This document shows positions 1-8,254 of a DNA stretch of 64,000 nucleotides, piece by piece. Every line of letters begins with the position of its first letter. Positions within the stretch are counted from its first letter, which is position 1. Location of the stretch: assembly GCF_030770395.1 (NCBI RefSeq), contig NZ_CP132480.1, positions 1,351,335 to 1,415,334 of the forward strand, given 5' to 3'. The notes below the pieces were generated by a model. The model was given only the letters and a program-made list of their open reading frames with translations, was not told the DNA's origin and made no database searches. The stretch is from Telluria beijingensis (lineage in GTDB: Bacteria; Pseudomonadota; Gammaproteobacteria; Burkholderiales; Burkholderiaceae_D). A program made the position numbers and the translations under genes.

Positions 1-42
1 GGCGGACTTGAGGGAAGAGATCACGGGAGCGTCGCTGGTGGA

Positions 43-384
43 TTAGATCGGGAGCTTGATCAGTTCGTCGACCGCCGTCATGACCTTGTTGCGCACTTGC
101 ATCAGCATCGAGAACGACAGGCTGGCCTGCTGGCTGGCCAGCATCGCGCCGACCAGGTCGTCGCTCTTGCCGGATTCGACCGCGGCGACTTTCGCGCCGG
201 CCGCCTGGTCCTGGGCATTGACGTTGTCGAGGGCCTGCTTCATGACCCCGCTGAACGAGAAAGCGTTGTCGGCATGCGCTCCGGGTTGGAGGAAGGAAGC
301 GGCTGGGGCGATCGCCAGGCGGTTCGCGTCGTTGGTCAGTTGCGCCAGGTCAGCCTGGATCAGGCCGGCAAGTTCAGTTGCCAT
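43..384 (-). CDS. fliE: flagellar hook-basal body protein FliE
   Basis: FliE joins the MS ring to the proximal rod and is an early flagellar export substrate. The 113-residue product has the family's usual length and its C-terminal helix, with LASQQASLSFSMLMQVRNK close to the FliE consensus and a typical end in DELIKLPI. I chose the ATG at 384, preceded by GGGAACC on the minus strand; an upstream in-frame ATG at 426 would add 14 residues unlike the family. The gene points out of the window, so fliF and the rest of the MS-ring operon probably lie to the left. Bases 1-42 may hold the start of that next gene but no start codon is convincing. It diverges from the fliM operon with about 330 bp between. 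Confidence 0.9.
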   Translation of the reverse strand: MATELAGLIQADLAQLTNDANRLAIAPAASFLQPGAHADNAFSFSGVMKQALDNVNAQDQAAGAKVAAVESGKSDDLVGAMLASQQASLSFSMLMQVRNKVMTAVDELIKLPI

Positions 385-633
385 CGTGGTTCCCGTCAAA
401 AAAACGTTGTTGTGTGAGAGCGACAAAAAGTTACCGATTTTTCGTTGCCATCCGCGTCGCTTAGTACAAAAAACTTAAACCTCGATCAACGAACGAACGT
501 TTGTTTTTGCTGCCTGGCATCCGTCATATCAAGTTGTTCTCCTCTGGAGCATGAGGGAAGAACGCGAGTTGCTGCGGTGCGACACCACAATATTACCGTA
601 GGGCAAGTTGGAAATCAAAGAAGAATGTCAAAC

Positions 634-660
634 TTGCTGCACCTTGGTTCGCTGTATAAT
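634..660 (+). promoter_or_regulatory. candidate sigma-70 promoter for the fliM operon
   Basis: The 330 bp between fliE and fliM contain a perfect TATAAT at 655-660. A weak -35-like TTGCTG lies at 634-639, with a short 15-bp spacer. Transcription would begin near 667, about 50 bp before the fliM ATG. I saw no convincing sigma-54 (GG-N10-GC) or sigma-28 site in this gap on either strand. The rest of the gap (about 427-633) holds no gene I can support. Confidence 0.4.
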
Positions 661-715
661 TGTTGCCGTGGGGAATGAAAAGCTGTCATCGAAACGTAAT
701 TTTCAGTCAACAAAC

Positions 716-1651
716 ATGTCGATTAATCAACCAGATCGTGTCCGCGATTTCCAGGTGCTCGACCCCTGCCTGCTGGGCCGGCCGGTCCACCTGCTGCCGG
801 CCTTTGCGGCGCGCCTGGCCGAAGCGCTGGGCGCCGCGATGGCCTCGCCCGGCGGGCGCCGCTACTGGGGCGCCTACCGCCTCGAGAGCCTGGCCTTCGA
901 ACGTGCCCCCGACGACCGCAGCCTGCGCTGGCTGGGTGTAACCGGTACTTACGGCCTGGCCGCCGTGGCCTTCGAGCGCAGCCTGTTGCTGGGACTGCTC
1001 GAAGGACGCTATGCGCGCCGCACCCAGGGCCCGGCCGCGGGCGCGAATGCCGCGCCGCAGCGCGATCCCGGCCTGGAGCGCGTGACGGCGACCGAGGAAC
1101 GCCTGGCCGCGACCCTGGCTCAGCAGGTGGCGCACCTGCTCGACGATAAGGTGGCGGAAGGACTTGCGGCGGCCGGCGCTACTGCCACCGCCGCCGCGCC
1201 GCGCCTGGCCAAGGACGGCGCCTCGATCGTGCCGGCCGGCGCGCCGGGCAAGGCCGGCTGGGTGATCCGCGCCGTGCTGCGCGCCCAGTACGGCCGGCGC
1301 GACACCGACGACCCCGGCCTGGCGCCGCCGGAAGGGCAGGTCTGGATCGGTCTCGACCACGGCCTGATGGCCCACGTGCTGCAGGGCCTGAAGGCCGATC
1401 GCAACGGCATGCGCGGCGCGGTGCGCATGGCGCGCGAGCCGCTGGCCTCGCACCTGCAGGTCAGGCTCGAAGGCCGCCTGGTGAGCAAGGAAGTCACCCT
1501 GGCCACCCTGTTCGGCCTCAAGATCGGCGACGTGATCCCGGTCTCGGTCGGCCGCGCCGATGTGCTGCTCGACGATTCCCGCCTGTTCACCGCCGCCGTG
1601 GCCGAGCACAAGGGCAAGCTGTGTTTAACCTCATTTGAAGACGCCGAATAA
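716..1651 (+). CDS. fliM: FliM-like flagellar C-ring switch protein
   Basis: This is the first gene of the export-gate operon. The 311-residue product ends in a SpoA (FliM/FliN C-terminal) domain of roughly residues 235-308, recognisable as RLVSKEVTLATLFGLKIGD followed by IPVSVGRADVLL. The middle is FliM-like but weakly conserved. The usual FliM N-terminus with the CheY-binding LSQxEIDALL motif is absent; the protein begins MSINQPDRVRDFQVLDP. It could therefore be a lateral-type FliM or closer to SctQ-type proteins. The ATG at 716 is the best available start although no strong ribosome-binding site precedes it. The stop overlaps the fliN start by one base (TAATG). Confidence 0.75.
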   Translation: MSINQPDRVRDFQVLDPCLLGRPVHLLPAFAARLAEALGAAMASPGGRRYWGAYRLESLAFERAPDDRSLRWLGVTGTYGLAAVAFERSLLLGLLEGRYARRTQGPAAGANAAPQRDPGLERVTATEERLAATLAQQVAHLLDDKVAEGLAAAGATATAAAPRLAKDGASIVPAGAPGKAGWVIRAVLRAQYGRRDTDDPGLAPPEGQVWIGLDHGLMAHVLQGLKADRNGMRGAVRMAREPLASHLQVRLEGRLVSKEVTLATLFGLKIGDVIPVSVGRADVLLDDSRLFTAAVAEHKGKLCLTSFEDAE

Positions 1652-2004
1652 TGGACATGAACCTCAACGAGCAACTGGCGGGCGATGTGATCATCGATGA
1701 CCTGGACGGCGCCGACCAGGCGCCCGCCGCCGGCCGCCAGGCCGCCCGCCAGCTGCCGCAGATGATGCGGCGCATCCCGGTGACCCTGACCCTCGAGGTC
1801 GGGTCGGCCCGCGTCTCGCTGCAGGAACTGATGGACATCCAGCCCTCGTCGGTGCTGCCGCTCGATTCGCTGGCCGGCGAGCCGCTGGTGATCAAGGTCA
1901 ACGGCACCCCGATCGGGCGCGCCGAGGTGGTGGTCGCGGGCGAGCAGTACGGCCTGAAGGTGATCGACCTGGACGGCCTGAACCTGGACATGCTCGCGCC
2001 ATGA
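1651..2004 (+). CDS. fliN: flagellar switch protein FliN
   Basis: FliN forms the lower C-ring with FliM and docks the FliH-FliI export ATPase. The 117-residue product has an acidic, Ala/Pro-rich head and a SpoA domain over about residues 40-115 with RIPVTLTLEVGSARVSLQEL and the conserved LAGEPLVIKVNGTPIGRAEVV. Its ATG overlaps the fliM stop and its own stop overlaps the fliP start (ATGATG), so the three genes are probably translationally coupled. Length and domain are typical of FliN. Confidence 0.88.
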   Translation: MDMNLNEQLAGDVIIDDLDGADQAPAAGRQAARQLPQMMRRIPVTLTLEVGSARVSLQELMDIQPSSVLPLDSLAGEPLVIKVNGTPIGRAEVVVAGEQYGLKVIDLDGLNLDMLAP

Positions 2005-2765
2005 TGCGCGGCACCCGCGGCGCGGCAACGGCCGCGCTGCTGCTGGGCGGCCTGCTGCTGTCGGCGCCCGCGCTGGCCCAGAACCAGGACCTGCTGGCCG
2101 GCGTCATCCCGGGCGCCGATTCAACCAGTTCCGGCATGAGCGTCAAGTCGCAGATCCTGGTCATCATGACCCTGCTCGGGCTGCTGCCCGTGATGATCAT
2201 GATGATGACCTGCTTCACCCGGTTCGTGATCATCCTGTCGCTGCTGCGCCAGGCCCTCGGCCTGCAGCAGGGCCTGCCCACCCGCATCATCACCGGCATC
2301 GCCCTGATCCTGACCATCCTGGTGATGCGTCCGATCGGCGAGCAGGTGTGGAAAGAGGCTTTCCTGCCCTACGACCAGAACCGGATCGGCCTGGAGGAGG
2401 CGCTGCGCATCGCCGAAGGACCGGTGTCGCGCTTCATGCTGGCCCAGACCAGCAAGGCCTCGCTGGCGCAGGTGGCGCGCCTGGCCGGCGAGCCCGCGTA
2501 CGCCCAGCCGCAGCAGCACAGCTTCCCGGTCAAGCTGGCCGCCTTCGTGCTGTCCGAACTCAAGACCGCGTTCCAGATCGGGGCCATGCTGTTCATCCCG
2601 TTCCTGATCATCGACCTGGTGGTGGCCTCGGTGCTGATGGCGATGGGCATGATGATGCTGTCGCCGCTGGTGATCTCGCTGCCGTTCAAGCTGCTGCTGT
2701 TCGTGCTGGTCGACGGCTGGACGCTCACCGTCAGCACCCTGGTCGGCAGCATCCACGGCTACTAG
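2001..2765 (+). CDS. fliP: flagellar export gate protein FliP
   Basis: FliP is a core channel subunit of the flagellar type III export gate (FliP5-FliQ4-FliR1). The 254-residue product starts with a cleavable signal peptide (LLLGGLLLSAPALAQ), unusual for inner-membrane proteins but normal for FliP. It carries the signature MMTCFTRFVIILSLLRQALG and the C-terminal VISLPFKLLLFVLVDGW. The helix with IGAMLFIPFLIIDLVVASVL is the family's long hydrophobic segment. No fliO precedes it, although fliO lies next to fliP in many primary flagellar operons. The spacing to fliQ is 28 bp with a GGAGAG-like ribosome site. Confidence 0.95.
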   Translation: MMRGTRGAATAALLLGGLLLSAPALAQNQDLLAGVIPGADSTSSGMSVKSQILVIMTLLGLLPVMIMMMTCFTRFVIILSLLRQALGLQQGLPTRIITGIALILTILVMRPIGEQVWKEAFLPYDQNRIGLEEALRIAEGPVSRFMLAQTSKASLAQVARLAGEPAYAQPQQHSFPVKLAAFVLSELKTAFQIGAMLFIPFLIIDLVVASVLMAMGMMMLSPLVISLPFKLLLFVLVDGWTLTVSTLVGSIHGY

Positions 2766-2793
2766 CCCATCATCCCGAGACGGAGAGACGAAC

Positions 2794-3063
2794 ATGAGTC
2801 CCGATATCGCCGTCGACCTGGTGGTCGAGGCCCTGCAGATCGTGATGCTGCTGGTGATGGTGCTGGTCGTGCCGGGCCTGGTCATGGGCCTGGTGGTGGC
2901 GCTGTTCCAGGCCGCCACCCAGATCAACGAACAGACCCTGAGCTTCCTGCCGCGCCTCCTGGTGACGTTGCTGGCGGTGATCCTGGCCGGCCACTGGATG
3001 ACGTCGCGGCTGATGGATTACTGCGTGTCGGTGTTCCAGCGCGCGGCCACCCTGGTGGGTTGA
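2794..3063 (+). CDS. fliQ: flagellar export gate protein FliQ
   Basis: An 89-residue protein with two membrane helices, the standard FliQ length. The first helix and loop read VVPGLVMGLVVALFQAATQ followed by INEQTLSFLPR, which is the family signature. It packs around FliP/FliR in the export gate. The stop TGA (3061-3063) is immediately followed by the fliR ATG with no gap, and the gene lies in the conserved P-Q-R order. Confidence 0.95.
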   Translation: MSPDIAVDLVVEALQIVMLLVMVLVVPGLVMGLVVALFQAATQINEQTLSFLPRLLVTLLAVILAGHWMTSRLMDYCVSVFQRAATLVG

Positions 3064-3849
3064 ATGGGCATCGAGCTGTTCAGTTACCTGCTGCCGCTGA
3101 TCGGCGCCCTGTGGTGGCCGTTCTGCCGCATCATGGCGATGATGGTCACCGCCCCGGTGATGGGCGACGGCGCGATCCCGATGCCGGTGCGCGCGCTGCT
3201 GGCGGTGGTGCTGTCGTTCCTGATGCTGCCCCTGACCCGGACCGGCGCCGCGCCCGATCCGTTCTCGCTGTCCGGCGTGGTCGCCATGTTCGAGCAGGCC
3301 GTGATCGGCGGCGTGCTGGGCCTGGCCCTGCAGTTCGCGATGGCGGCGGTCACCATGCTCGGCTTCCTGGCCTCGAGCCAGATCGGCTTCTCGATGGCGC
3401 AGATGAACGACCCGGTCAACGGCCAGGTCTCGGACGTGATCTCGGGCCTGATGTCGCTGGTGGCGATGCTGGTGTTCTTCGCGATCGACGGCCACCTGGT
3501 GCTGGTGGCGGTGCTGGGCCAGAGTTTCCATGCCTGGCCGGTCGGCTACGGCTGGCAGCCCATGCTGCTGGAGGCGGTGGCGCTGAATGTCGGCTGGGTG
3601 TTCGCCGCCGCGATCCTGCTGGCGCTGCCGATCGTGTTCTCGACCATCGTGGTGCAGATGGGCTTCGGCTTCCTGAACCGGGTGGCGCCGAGCCTCAACC
3701 TGTTCTCGCTGGGCTTCGCGCTGGTGACGATCTTCGGCCTCATGATGCTGGTCCAGCTGGTGCGCTTCATCCCCGAACACTACGTCGCGATGACCAACCA
3801 GGTGCTGGAAATGCTCACCGAACAGATGAGGATAGCCCGTGGCGGATAA
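3064..3849 (+). CDS. fliR: flagellar export gate protein FliR
   Basis: FliR is the single-copy gate subunit that closes the FliPQR cone. The 261-residue product has about six hydrophobic segments and conserved stretches such as ASSQIGFSMAQMNDPVNGQ and QMGFGFLNRVAPSLNLFSLG. Length is normal. It starts directly after the fliQ stop and overlaps the flhB GTG start by 11 bases, which implies translational coupling. Confidence 0.95.
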   Translation: MGIELFSYLLPLIGALWWPFCRIMAMMVTAPVMGDGAIPMPVRALLAVVLSFLMLPLTRTGAAPDPFSLSGVVAMFEQAVIGGVLGLALQFAMAAVTMLGFLASSQIGFSMAQMNDPVNGQVSDVISGLMSLVAMLVFFAIDGHLVLVAVLGQSFHAWPVGYGWQPMLLEAVALNVGWVFAAAILLALPIVFSTIVVQMGFGFLNRVAPSLNLFSLGFALVTIFGLMMLVQLVRFIPEHYVAMTNQVLEMLTEQMRIARGG

Positions 3850-4978
3850 CAATAGCGGCGGCGACAAGACCGAAAAACCCTCGGCGCAGAAGCTGAGGAA
3901 GGCGCGCCAGGAGGGCCAGGTGGTGCGTTCGCGCGACCTGGCGACGGCGGTCGGCATCCTGGTCAGCCTGAAGGTGTTTTCCCTGATGGCGCCGGGCTAC
4001 CTGGAAGACATGCGCCACCTGTTCCGGCTGGTGTTCGTGCCGCTGGGCGAGGCTGGAAACCTCGAAAACGCGCTGTCGGTCGTGTTCGTGGCAGGCGTGG
4101 CGCTGTTGGCGAAGATGGTGCTGCCGCTGGCGGCGGTGCCGTTGGCGATCGTCGCGGCCGGCGCGGTGCCGGGCGGCTTCATCGCCAGCGGCAAGAACCT
4201 GCAGCCAAAGCTCAGCCGCTTCAGCCCCATCACCAACCTGGGCAACCTGTTCAGCCAGAAGCACTGGGTCGGCTTCGCCACCTCCTTCGCCAAGGCCGTC
4301 ATGCTGGGCGTGGTGCTGTGGATGGTCACGCGCTCCGGCATGAAGGCCTATCTCGAACTGCAGCGCATGCCGCTGCCGGAGGCCCTGGCGGCCGGCAGCG
4401 GCATGGCCCTCGACGCGCTGATGGCGATGGTGGCCGTGTTCGTGGTGTTCGCCGTGATCGACGTGCCGGTGCAGCACTGGCTGTTCATGCGCAACCAGCG
4501 CATGAGCAAGCAGGATATCAAGGAAGAACACAAGAGCAACGAAGGCCGGCCCGAGGTCAAGCAGCGCATCCGCCAGCTGCAGCAGCAACTGGCCCGGCGC
4601 AGCGTGCGCAGCACGGTGCCGACCGCCGACGTCGTGATCGTCAACCCGGAACACTATGCGGTGGCGCTCAAGTACGACACCGGGCGCGCCGAGGCGCCGT
4701 TCGTGGTCGCCAAGGGCGTCGACGAGATGGCGCTCTACATCCGCCAGATCGCCAGGGAACACCAGATCGAGACCCTGGTCCTGCCGCCGCTGGCGCGCGC
4801 GATCTACAACACCAGCCAGGTGCAGCAGCAGATCCCGGCCCAGCTGTACCAGGCGGTGTCGCAGGTGCTGAACTACGTTTTACAACTGAACGCGTTCCGT
4901 TCGGGCCGGCGCCAGGCGCCCCCGCGGTTCCCCCACGAGGTGGACGTGCCATCTCATCTGAGCGAGGCCAGAGCATGA
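3839..4978 (+). CDS. flhB: flagellar export switch protein FlhB
   Basis: FlhB has four membrane helices and a cytoplasmic domain that autocleaves to switch export from rod/hook to filament substrates. The 379-residue product has the classic N-terminus (DKTEKPSAQKLRKARQEGQV) and the linker MRNQRMSKQDIKEEHK. The cleavage motif is N269-P270-E271-H272 instead of the usual NPTH; Asn and Pro, which carry out the cleavage, are kept. Translation begins at GTG 3839 inside fliR. The last bases overlap the flhA ATG. A second, short FlhB-C-like protein is encoded at 18049-18414. Confidence 0.93.
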   Translation: MADNNSGGDKTEKPSAQKLRKARQEGQVVRSRDLATAVGILVSLKVFSLMAPGYLEDMRHLFRLVFVPLGEAGNLENALSVVFVAGVALLAKMVLPLAAVPLAIVAAGAVPGGFIASGKNLQPKLSRFSPITNLGNLFSQKHWVGFATSFAKAVMLGVVLWMVTRSGMKAYLELQRMPLPEALAAGSGMALDALMAMVAVFVVFAVIDVPVQHWLFMRNQRMSKQDIKEEHKSNEGRPEVKQRIRQLQQQLARRSVRSTVPTADVVIVNPEHYAVALKYDTGRAEAPFVVAKGVDEMALYIRQIAREHQIETLVLPPLARAIYNTSQVQQQIPAQLYQAVSQVLNYVLQLNAFRSGRRQAPPRFPHEVDVPSHLSEARA

Positions 4979-7077
4979 ACTTCATGAATTCCTTCAACGC
5001 CTTCGTCGGTGAGCTGCGGCGGCACAAGTTCGCGGCCCCGGTATTCCTGATCGCGCTGCTGGGCATGATCATGCTGCCGCTGCCGCCGGTGCTGCTGGAC
5101 GTGCTGTTCACCTTCAATATCGTGCTGTCGCTGATCGTGATCCTGGTCGCGGTGACGGCCAGGCGGCCGCTCGATTTCGCGGTGTTCCCGACCGTGATCC
5201 TGGGCGCCACGCTGATGCGCCTGGCGCTCAGTGTCGCCTCGACCCGCGTCGTGCTGCTGCACGGCCACGAGGGCACGCACGCGGCCGGCCAGGTGATCGA
5301 AGCCTTCGGCAACGTCGTCATCGGCGGCAATTTCGTGGTCGGCCTGGTGATCTTCATCATCCTGATGATCGTCAACTTCATCGTCGTGACCAAGGGCGCC
5401 GAACGCATTTCCGAGGTCTCGGCGCGCTTCACGCTGGACGCGCTGCCCGGCAAGCAGATGGCGATCGACGCCGACCTGAACGCGGGCCTGATCAACCAGG
5501 AGCAGGCCACCACGCGGCGCAAGGACGTCGCCGCCGAAGCCGACTTCTATGGGGCGATGGACGGCGCCTCGAAATTCGTGCGCGGCGATGCGATCGCCTC
5601 GATCCTGATCCTGATCATCAACCTGGTGGGCGGCATCGCGATCGGCGCCCTGATGTACGACCTGCCAATGGGCGAGGCCTTCCGCGTCTATGCCTTGCTC
5701 ACCATCGGCGACGGCCTGGTGGCCCAGATCCCGGCGCTGATGCTGTCGGCCGCGGCCGCGATCCTGGTGACCCGCATCGGCGAATCCGGCGACCTGGAAC
5801 AGCAGGTCGGCAGCCAGGTGCTGGCCCAGCCGGGCGTGCTGTATTCGGCGGCCGGGATCATGCTGCTGCTGGCGGTGGTGCCGGGCATGCCATGGCTGTT
5901 CTTCATGGTGGCGGCCGCGGTGCTGGCCTTCGCCGGCTACAAGGTGGGCCAGCGGGTGCTGGCGCCCGATAACGCCGGGGTGGCGAAGATCGAGGCCGCG
6001 CTGCGCGACGAGCGCGCGCCGGACCTCGACTGGCAAGCCTTGCCGGTGGTGCAGCCGGTCACGGTGGCGGTGGGCTACAAGCTGGTGGGAATGGTCGACC
6101 GCGCCCAGGGCGAGCCGCTGGTCAAGCGCGTCAAGGGCGTGCGCCAGAGCCTGTCGGAACAGATGGGCATGCTGCTGCCGGCGATCGCGGTGCGCGACGA
6201 CCTGGCGCTGCGCCCGACCCAATATGCGATCAGCCTGTCGGGCACGGTGGTGGCCGAGGCCGAGGTGATGCCCGACCACCTGCTGGCGATCCCGTCGCCC
6301 AATGTGTACGGGGAGCTCGACGGCATCCCCGGCATCGAGCCGGCCTATGGCATGGCCATCACCTGGATCGAGCCGGGCCAGAAGGCGCATGCGCTGGGCC
6401 TGGGCTACCAGGTGGTCGAGGTGCCGAGCGCGATCGCGACCCACGTCTCGAAGGTGGTGCGCGAATACCTGCATGAGCTGTTCCGCCACGAAGACGTGCC
6501 GGCGATCCTGGAACGCCTGACGGCACTGTCGCCCAAGCTGGCGGCGGCGCTGGACAAGGCGCTCACGCACACCCAGCTGCTGCGCGTGTTCCGCGTGCTG
6601 CTGCTTGAAGGCGTATCGCTCAAGGACATCGTGGTGATCGCCACCACGCTGCTCGACAGCTCGGAGACGACCAAGGACCCGATCCTGCTGGCGGCCGAGG
6701 TGCGCTGCGCGCTGCGGCGCCAGATCGTCTCGACCCTGTTCGGCAAGAAGAAGGACATGCCGGCCTTTAACCTGTCGGCCGAGCTGGAAAACATGCTGCT
6801 CGGCTCCCTGAACCAGGCGCGCCAGAACGGCGGCGGCAAGGTCGTGCTGGACAATTACCCGATCGATCCGCAACTGCTGTCGCAATTACAGATTAATATG
6901 CCGGTGGCGCGCGAGCAGATGAAGCAGCAGCACACGCCGCCGCTGCTGCTGGTGCTGCCGCAGGTGCGCCCGCTGCTGGCGCGCTATGCGCGCCTGTTCG
7001 CGCCGGGCCTGCACGTATTGTCGTATAACGAGATTCCCGAGAACCGCGACGTGTCGATCGTGGGGACGGTGGGGTAA
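4975..7077 (+). CDS. flhA: flagellar export gate protein FlhA
   Basis: FlhA is the large export-gate protein: about eight membrane helices followed by a cytoplasmic ring that docks chaperone-substrate complexes. The 700-residue product has family-typical length. The cytoplasmic loop signature is clear (LPGKQMAIDADLNAGLINQE and DVAAEADFYGAMDGASKFVRGDA). I start it at ATG 4975, which overlaps the flhB stop and is preceded by GAGG; the open frame extends far upstream only as a shadow of flhB. Only 25 bp separate it from the sugar aminotransferase gene, so the modification genes probably share its transcript. Confidence 0.95.
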   Translation: MNFMNSFNAFVGELRRHKFAAPVFLIALLGMIMLPLPPVLLDVLFTFNIVLSLIVILVAVTARRPLDFAVFPTVILGATLMRLALSVASTRVVLLHGHEGTHAAGQVIEAFGNVVIGGNFVVGLVIFIILMIVNFIVVTKGAERISEVSARFTLDALPGKQMAIDADLNAGLINQEQATTRRKDVAAEADFYGAMDGASKFVRGDAIASILILIINLVGGIAIGALMYDLPMGEAFRVYALLTIGDGLVAQIPALMLSAAAAILVTRIGESGDLEQQVGSQVLAQPGVLYSAAGIMLLLAVVPGMPWLFFMVAAAVLAFAGYKVGQRVLAPDNAGVAKIEAALRDERAPDLDWQALPVVQPVTVAVGYKLVGMVDRAQGEPLVKRVKGVRQSLSEQMGMLLPAIAVRDDLALRPTQYAISLSGTVVAEAEVMPDHLLAIPSPNVYGELDGIPGIEPAYGMAITWIEPGQKAHALGLGYQVVEVPSAIATHVSKVVREYLHELFRHEDVPAILERLTALSPKLAAALDKALTHTQLLRVFRVLLLEGVSLKDIVVIATTLLDSSETTKDPILLAAEVRCALRRQIVSTLFGKKKDMPAFNLSAELENMLLGSLNQARQNGGGKVVLDNYPIDPQLLSQLQINMPVAREQMKQQHTPPLLLVLPQVRPLLARYARLFAPGLHVLSYNEIPENRDVSIVGTVG

Positions 7078-7102
7078 GCGGACGAAGGACGTGGGAGACG
7101 AT

Positions 7103-8254
7103 ATGGAAGACGACATGAGCCGGCAGCGCAAGCCGATCTACGTGACCCAGCCGGAACTGCCGCCGCTGGAACAGTTCATCCCCTATCTCGAGCAGATCTG
7201 GGACAACAAGATGCTGACCAACGGCGGCCCGTTCCACGCGCAGCTCGAGGAAGCGCTGTGCCGCTACCTGGGCGTCCAGCACATCTGCCTGTTCACCAAC
7301 GGCACCCTGGCGCTGCTGACCGCGCTGCAGGCGCTGCGCGTCACGGGCGAGGTGATCACGACCCCGTACTCGTTCGTCGCGACCTCGCACTCGCTGCTGT
7401 GGAACGGCATCAAGCCGGTATTCGTCGACGTCGACCCCGACACGCTCAACCTCGACCCGCGCCGGATCGAGGCCGCGATCACGCCGCAGACCACCGCCAT
7501 CATGCCGGTGCACTGCTACGGCGCGCCATGCGACACGCGCGCCATCCAGGCGATCGCCGACAACTACAACCTGAAGGTGATCTACGACGCCGCCCATGCG
7601 TTCGGGGTATGCCACGAGGGGGCGAGTGTGCTCAACAGCGGCGACCTGTCGGTGCTGAGCTTCCACGCGACCAAGGTGTTCAACACCTTCGAGGGCGGGG
7701 CAATCGTGTGCGGCGACGCGCGCACCAAGCAGCGCATCGACCGCCTCAAGAACTTCGGGATCGTCGACGAGACCACGGTGGTGGCCCCCGGCATCAATGG
7801 CAAGATGAGCGAGATCAACGCCGCCTTCGGCCTGCTGCAGCTGAAGGGCGTGGCGGCGGCGATCGCGGCGCGCGGTCGCCTGGCGCGCGCCTATACCGAA
7901 GCGCTGGCCGGCGTGCCGGGCATCCGCTGCGTGCGGCCGTGGTCGGCGGCCAGCGGCGAGGCCGACGCCTGCACGACCAATTACTCGTATTTCCCGATCC
8001 TGGTCGGCCCCGGGTATCCGCTCGGCCGCGACGCGCTGTTCGCGCGCCTGAAGGAACACGGCATCGTCGCGCGCCGCTATTTCTATCCGCTGATCTCGAG
8101 CTTCCCGATGTACCGCGACCTGCCGTCCGCCGCCCCCGACCGGCTGCCGGTGGCGGCGCGCGCCGCCGAGCAGGTGCTGTGCCTGCCGATCTATCCGGCG
8201 CTGGCCGACGCCGACCAGCGCCGCATCATCGACCTGGTACTGGAGGCCGCATGA
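7103..8254 (+). CDS. vioA: VioA-like dTDP-4-amino-4,6-dideoxyglucose transaminase
   Basis: A PLP-dependent sugar aminotransferase of the DegT/DnrJ/EryC1 family, 383 residues. Family landmarks include LTNGGPFHAQLEEALCRYLG, TTPYSFVATSHSLLWNG, the PLP-contacting D162 in YDAAHAFG and the Schiff-base lysine K191 in SFHATKVFNTFEGG. The wording of these blocks resembles VioA, which aminates dTDP-4-keto-6-deoxyglucose to dTDP-Qui4N (viosamine); that substrate is my inference. The start at 7103 has GGGAGA in front; a second ATG at 7115 is possible. It follows flhA closely and overlaps the next gene by four bases (ATGA). Confidence 0.8.
   Translation: MEDDMSRQRKPIYVTQPELPPLEQFIPYLEQIWDNKMLTNGGPFHAQLEEALCRYLGVQHICLFTNGTLALLTALQALRVTGEVITTPYSFVATSHSLLWNGIKPVFVDVDPDTLNLDPRRIEAAITPQTTAIMPVHCYGAPCDTRAIQAIADNYNLKVIYDAAHAFGVCHEGASVLNSGDLSVLSFHATKVFNTFEGGAIVCGDARTKQRIDRLKNFGIVDETTVVAPGINGKMSEINAAFGLLQLKGVAAAIAARGRLARAYTEALAGVPGIRCVRPWSAASGEADACTTNYSYFPILVGPGYPLGRDALFARLKEHGIVARRYFYPLISSFPMYRDLPSAAPDRLPVAARAAEQVLCLPIYPALADADQRRIIDLVLEAA

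Noticed and set aside
1..42. Start of fliF at a GTG near base 24 on the minus strand
   Set aside because: Only a few codons are visible, without a ribosome site or family sequence.
427..633. Sigma-54 promoter between fliE and fliM
   Set aside because: Both strands were read for GG-N10-GC; the few TGGCA matches lack the -12 GC at the right distance.
2770..3957. 395-codon open frame on the minus strand
   Set aside because: Antisense to fliQ, fliR and the start of flhB; extremely His/Gln-rich, typical of a reverse shadow.
4954..6885. 643-codon open frame on the minus strand
   Set aside because: Antisense to flhA; His/Gln/Arg-rich shadow.
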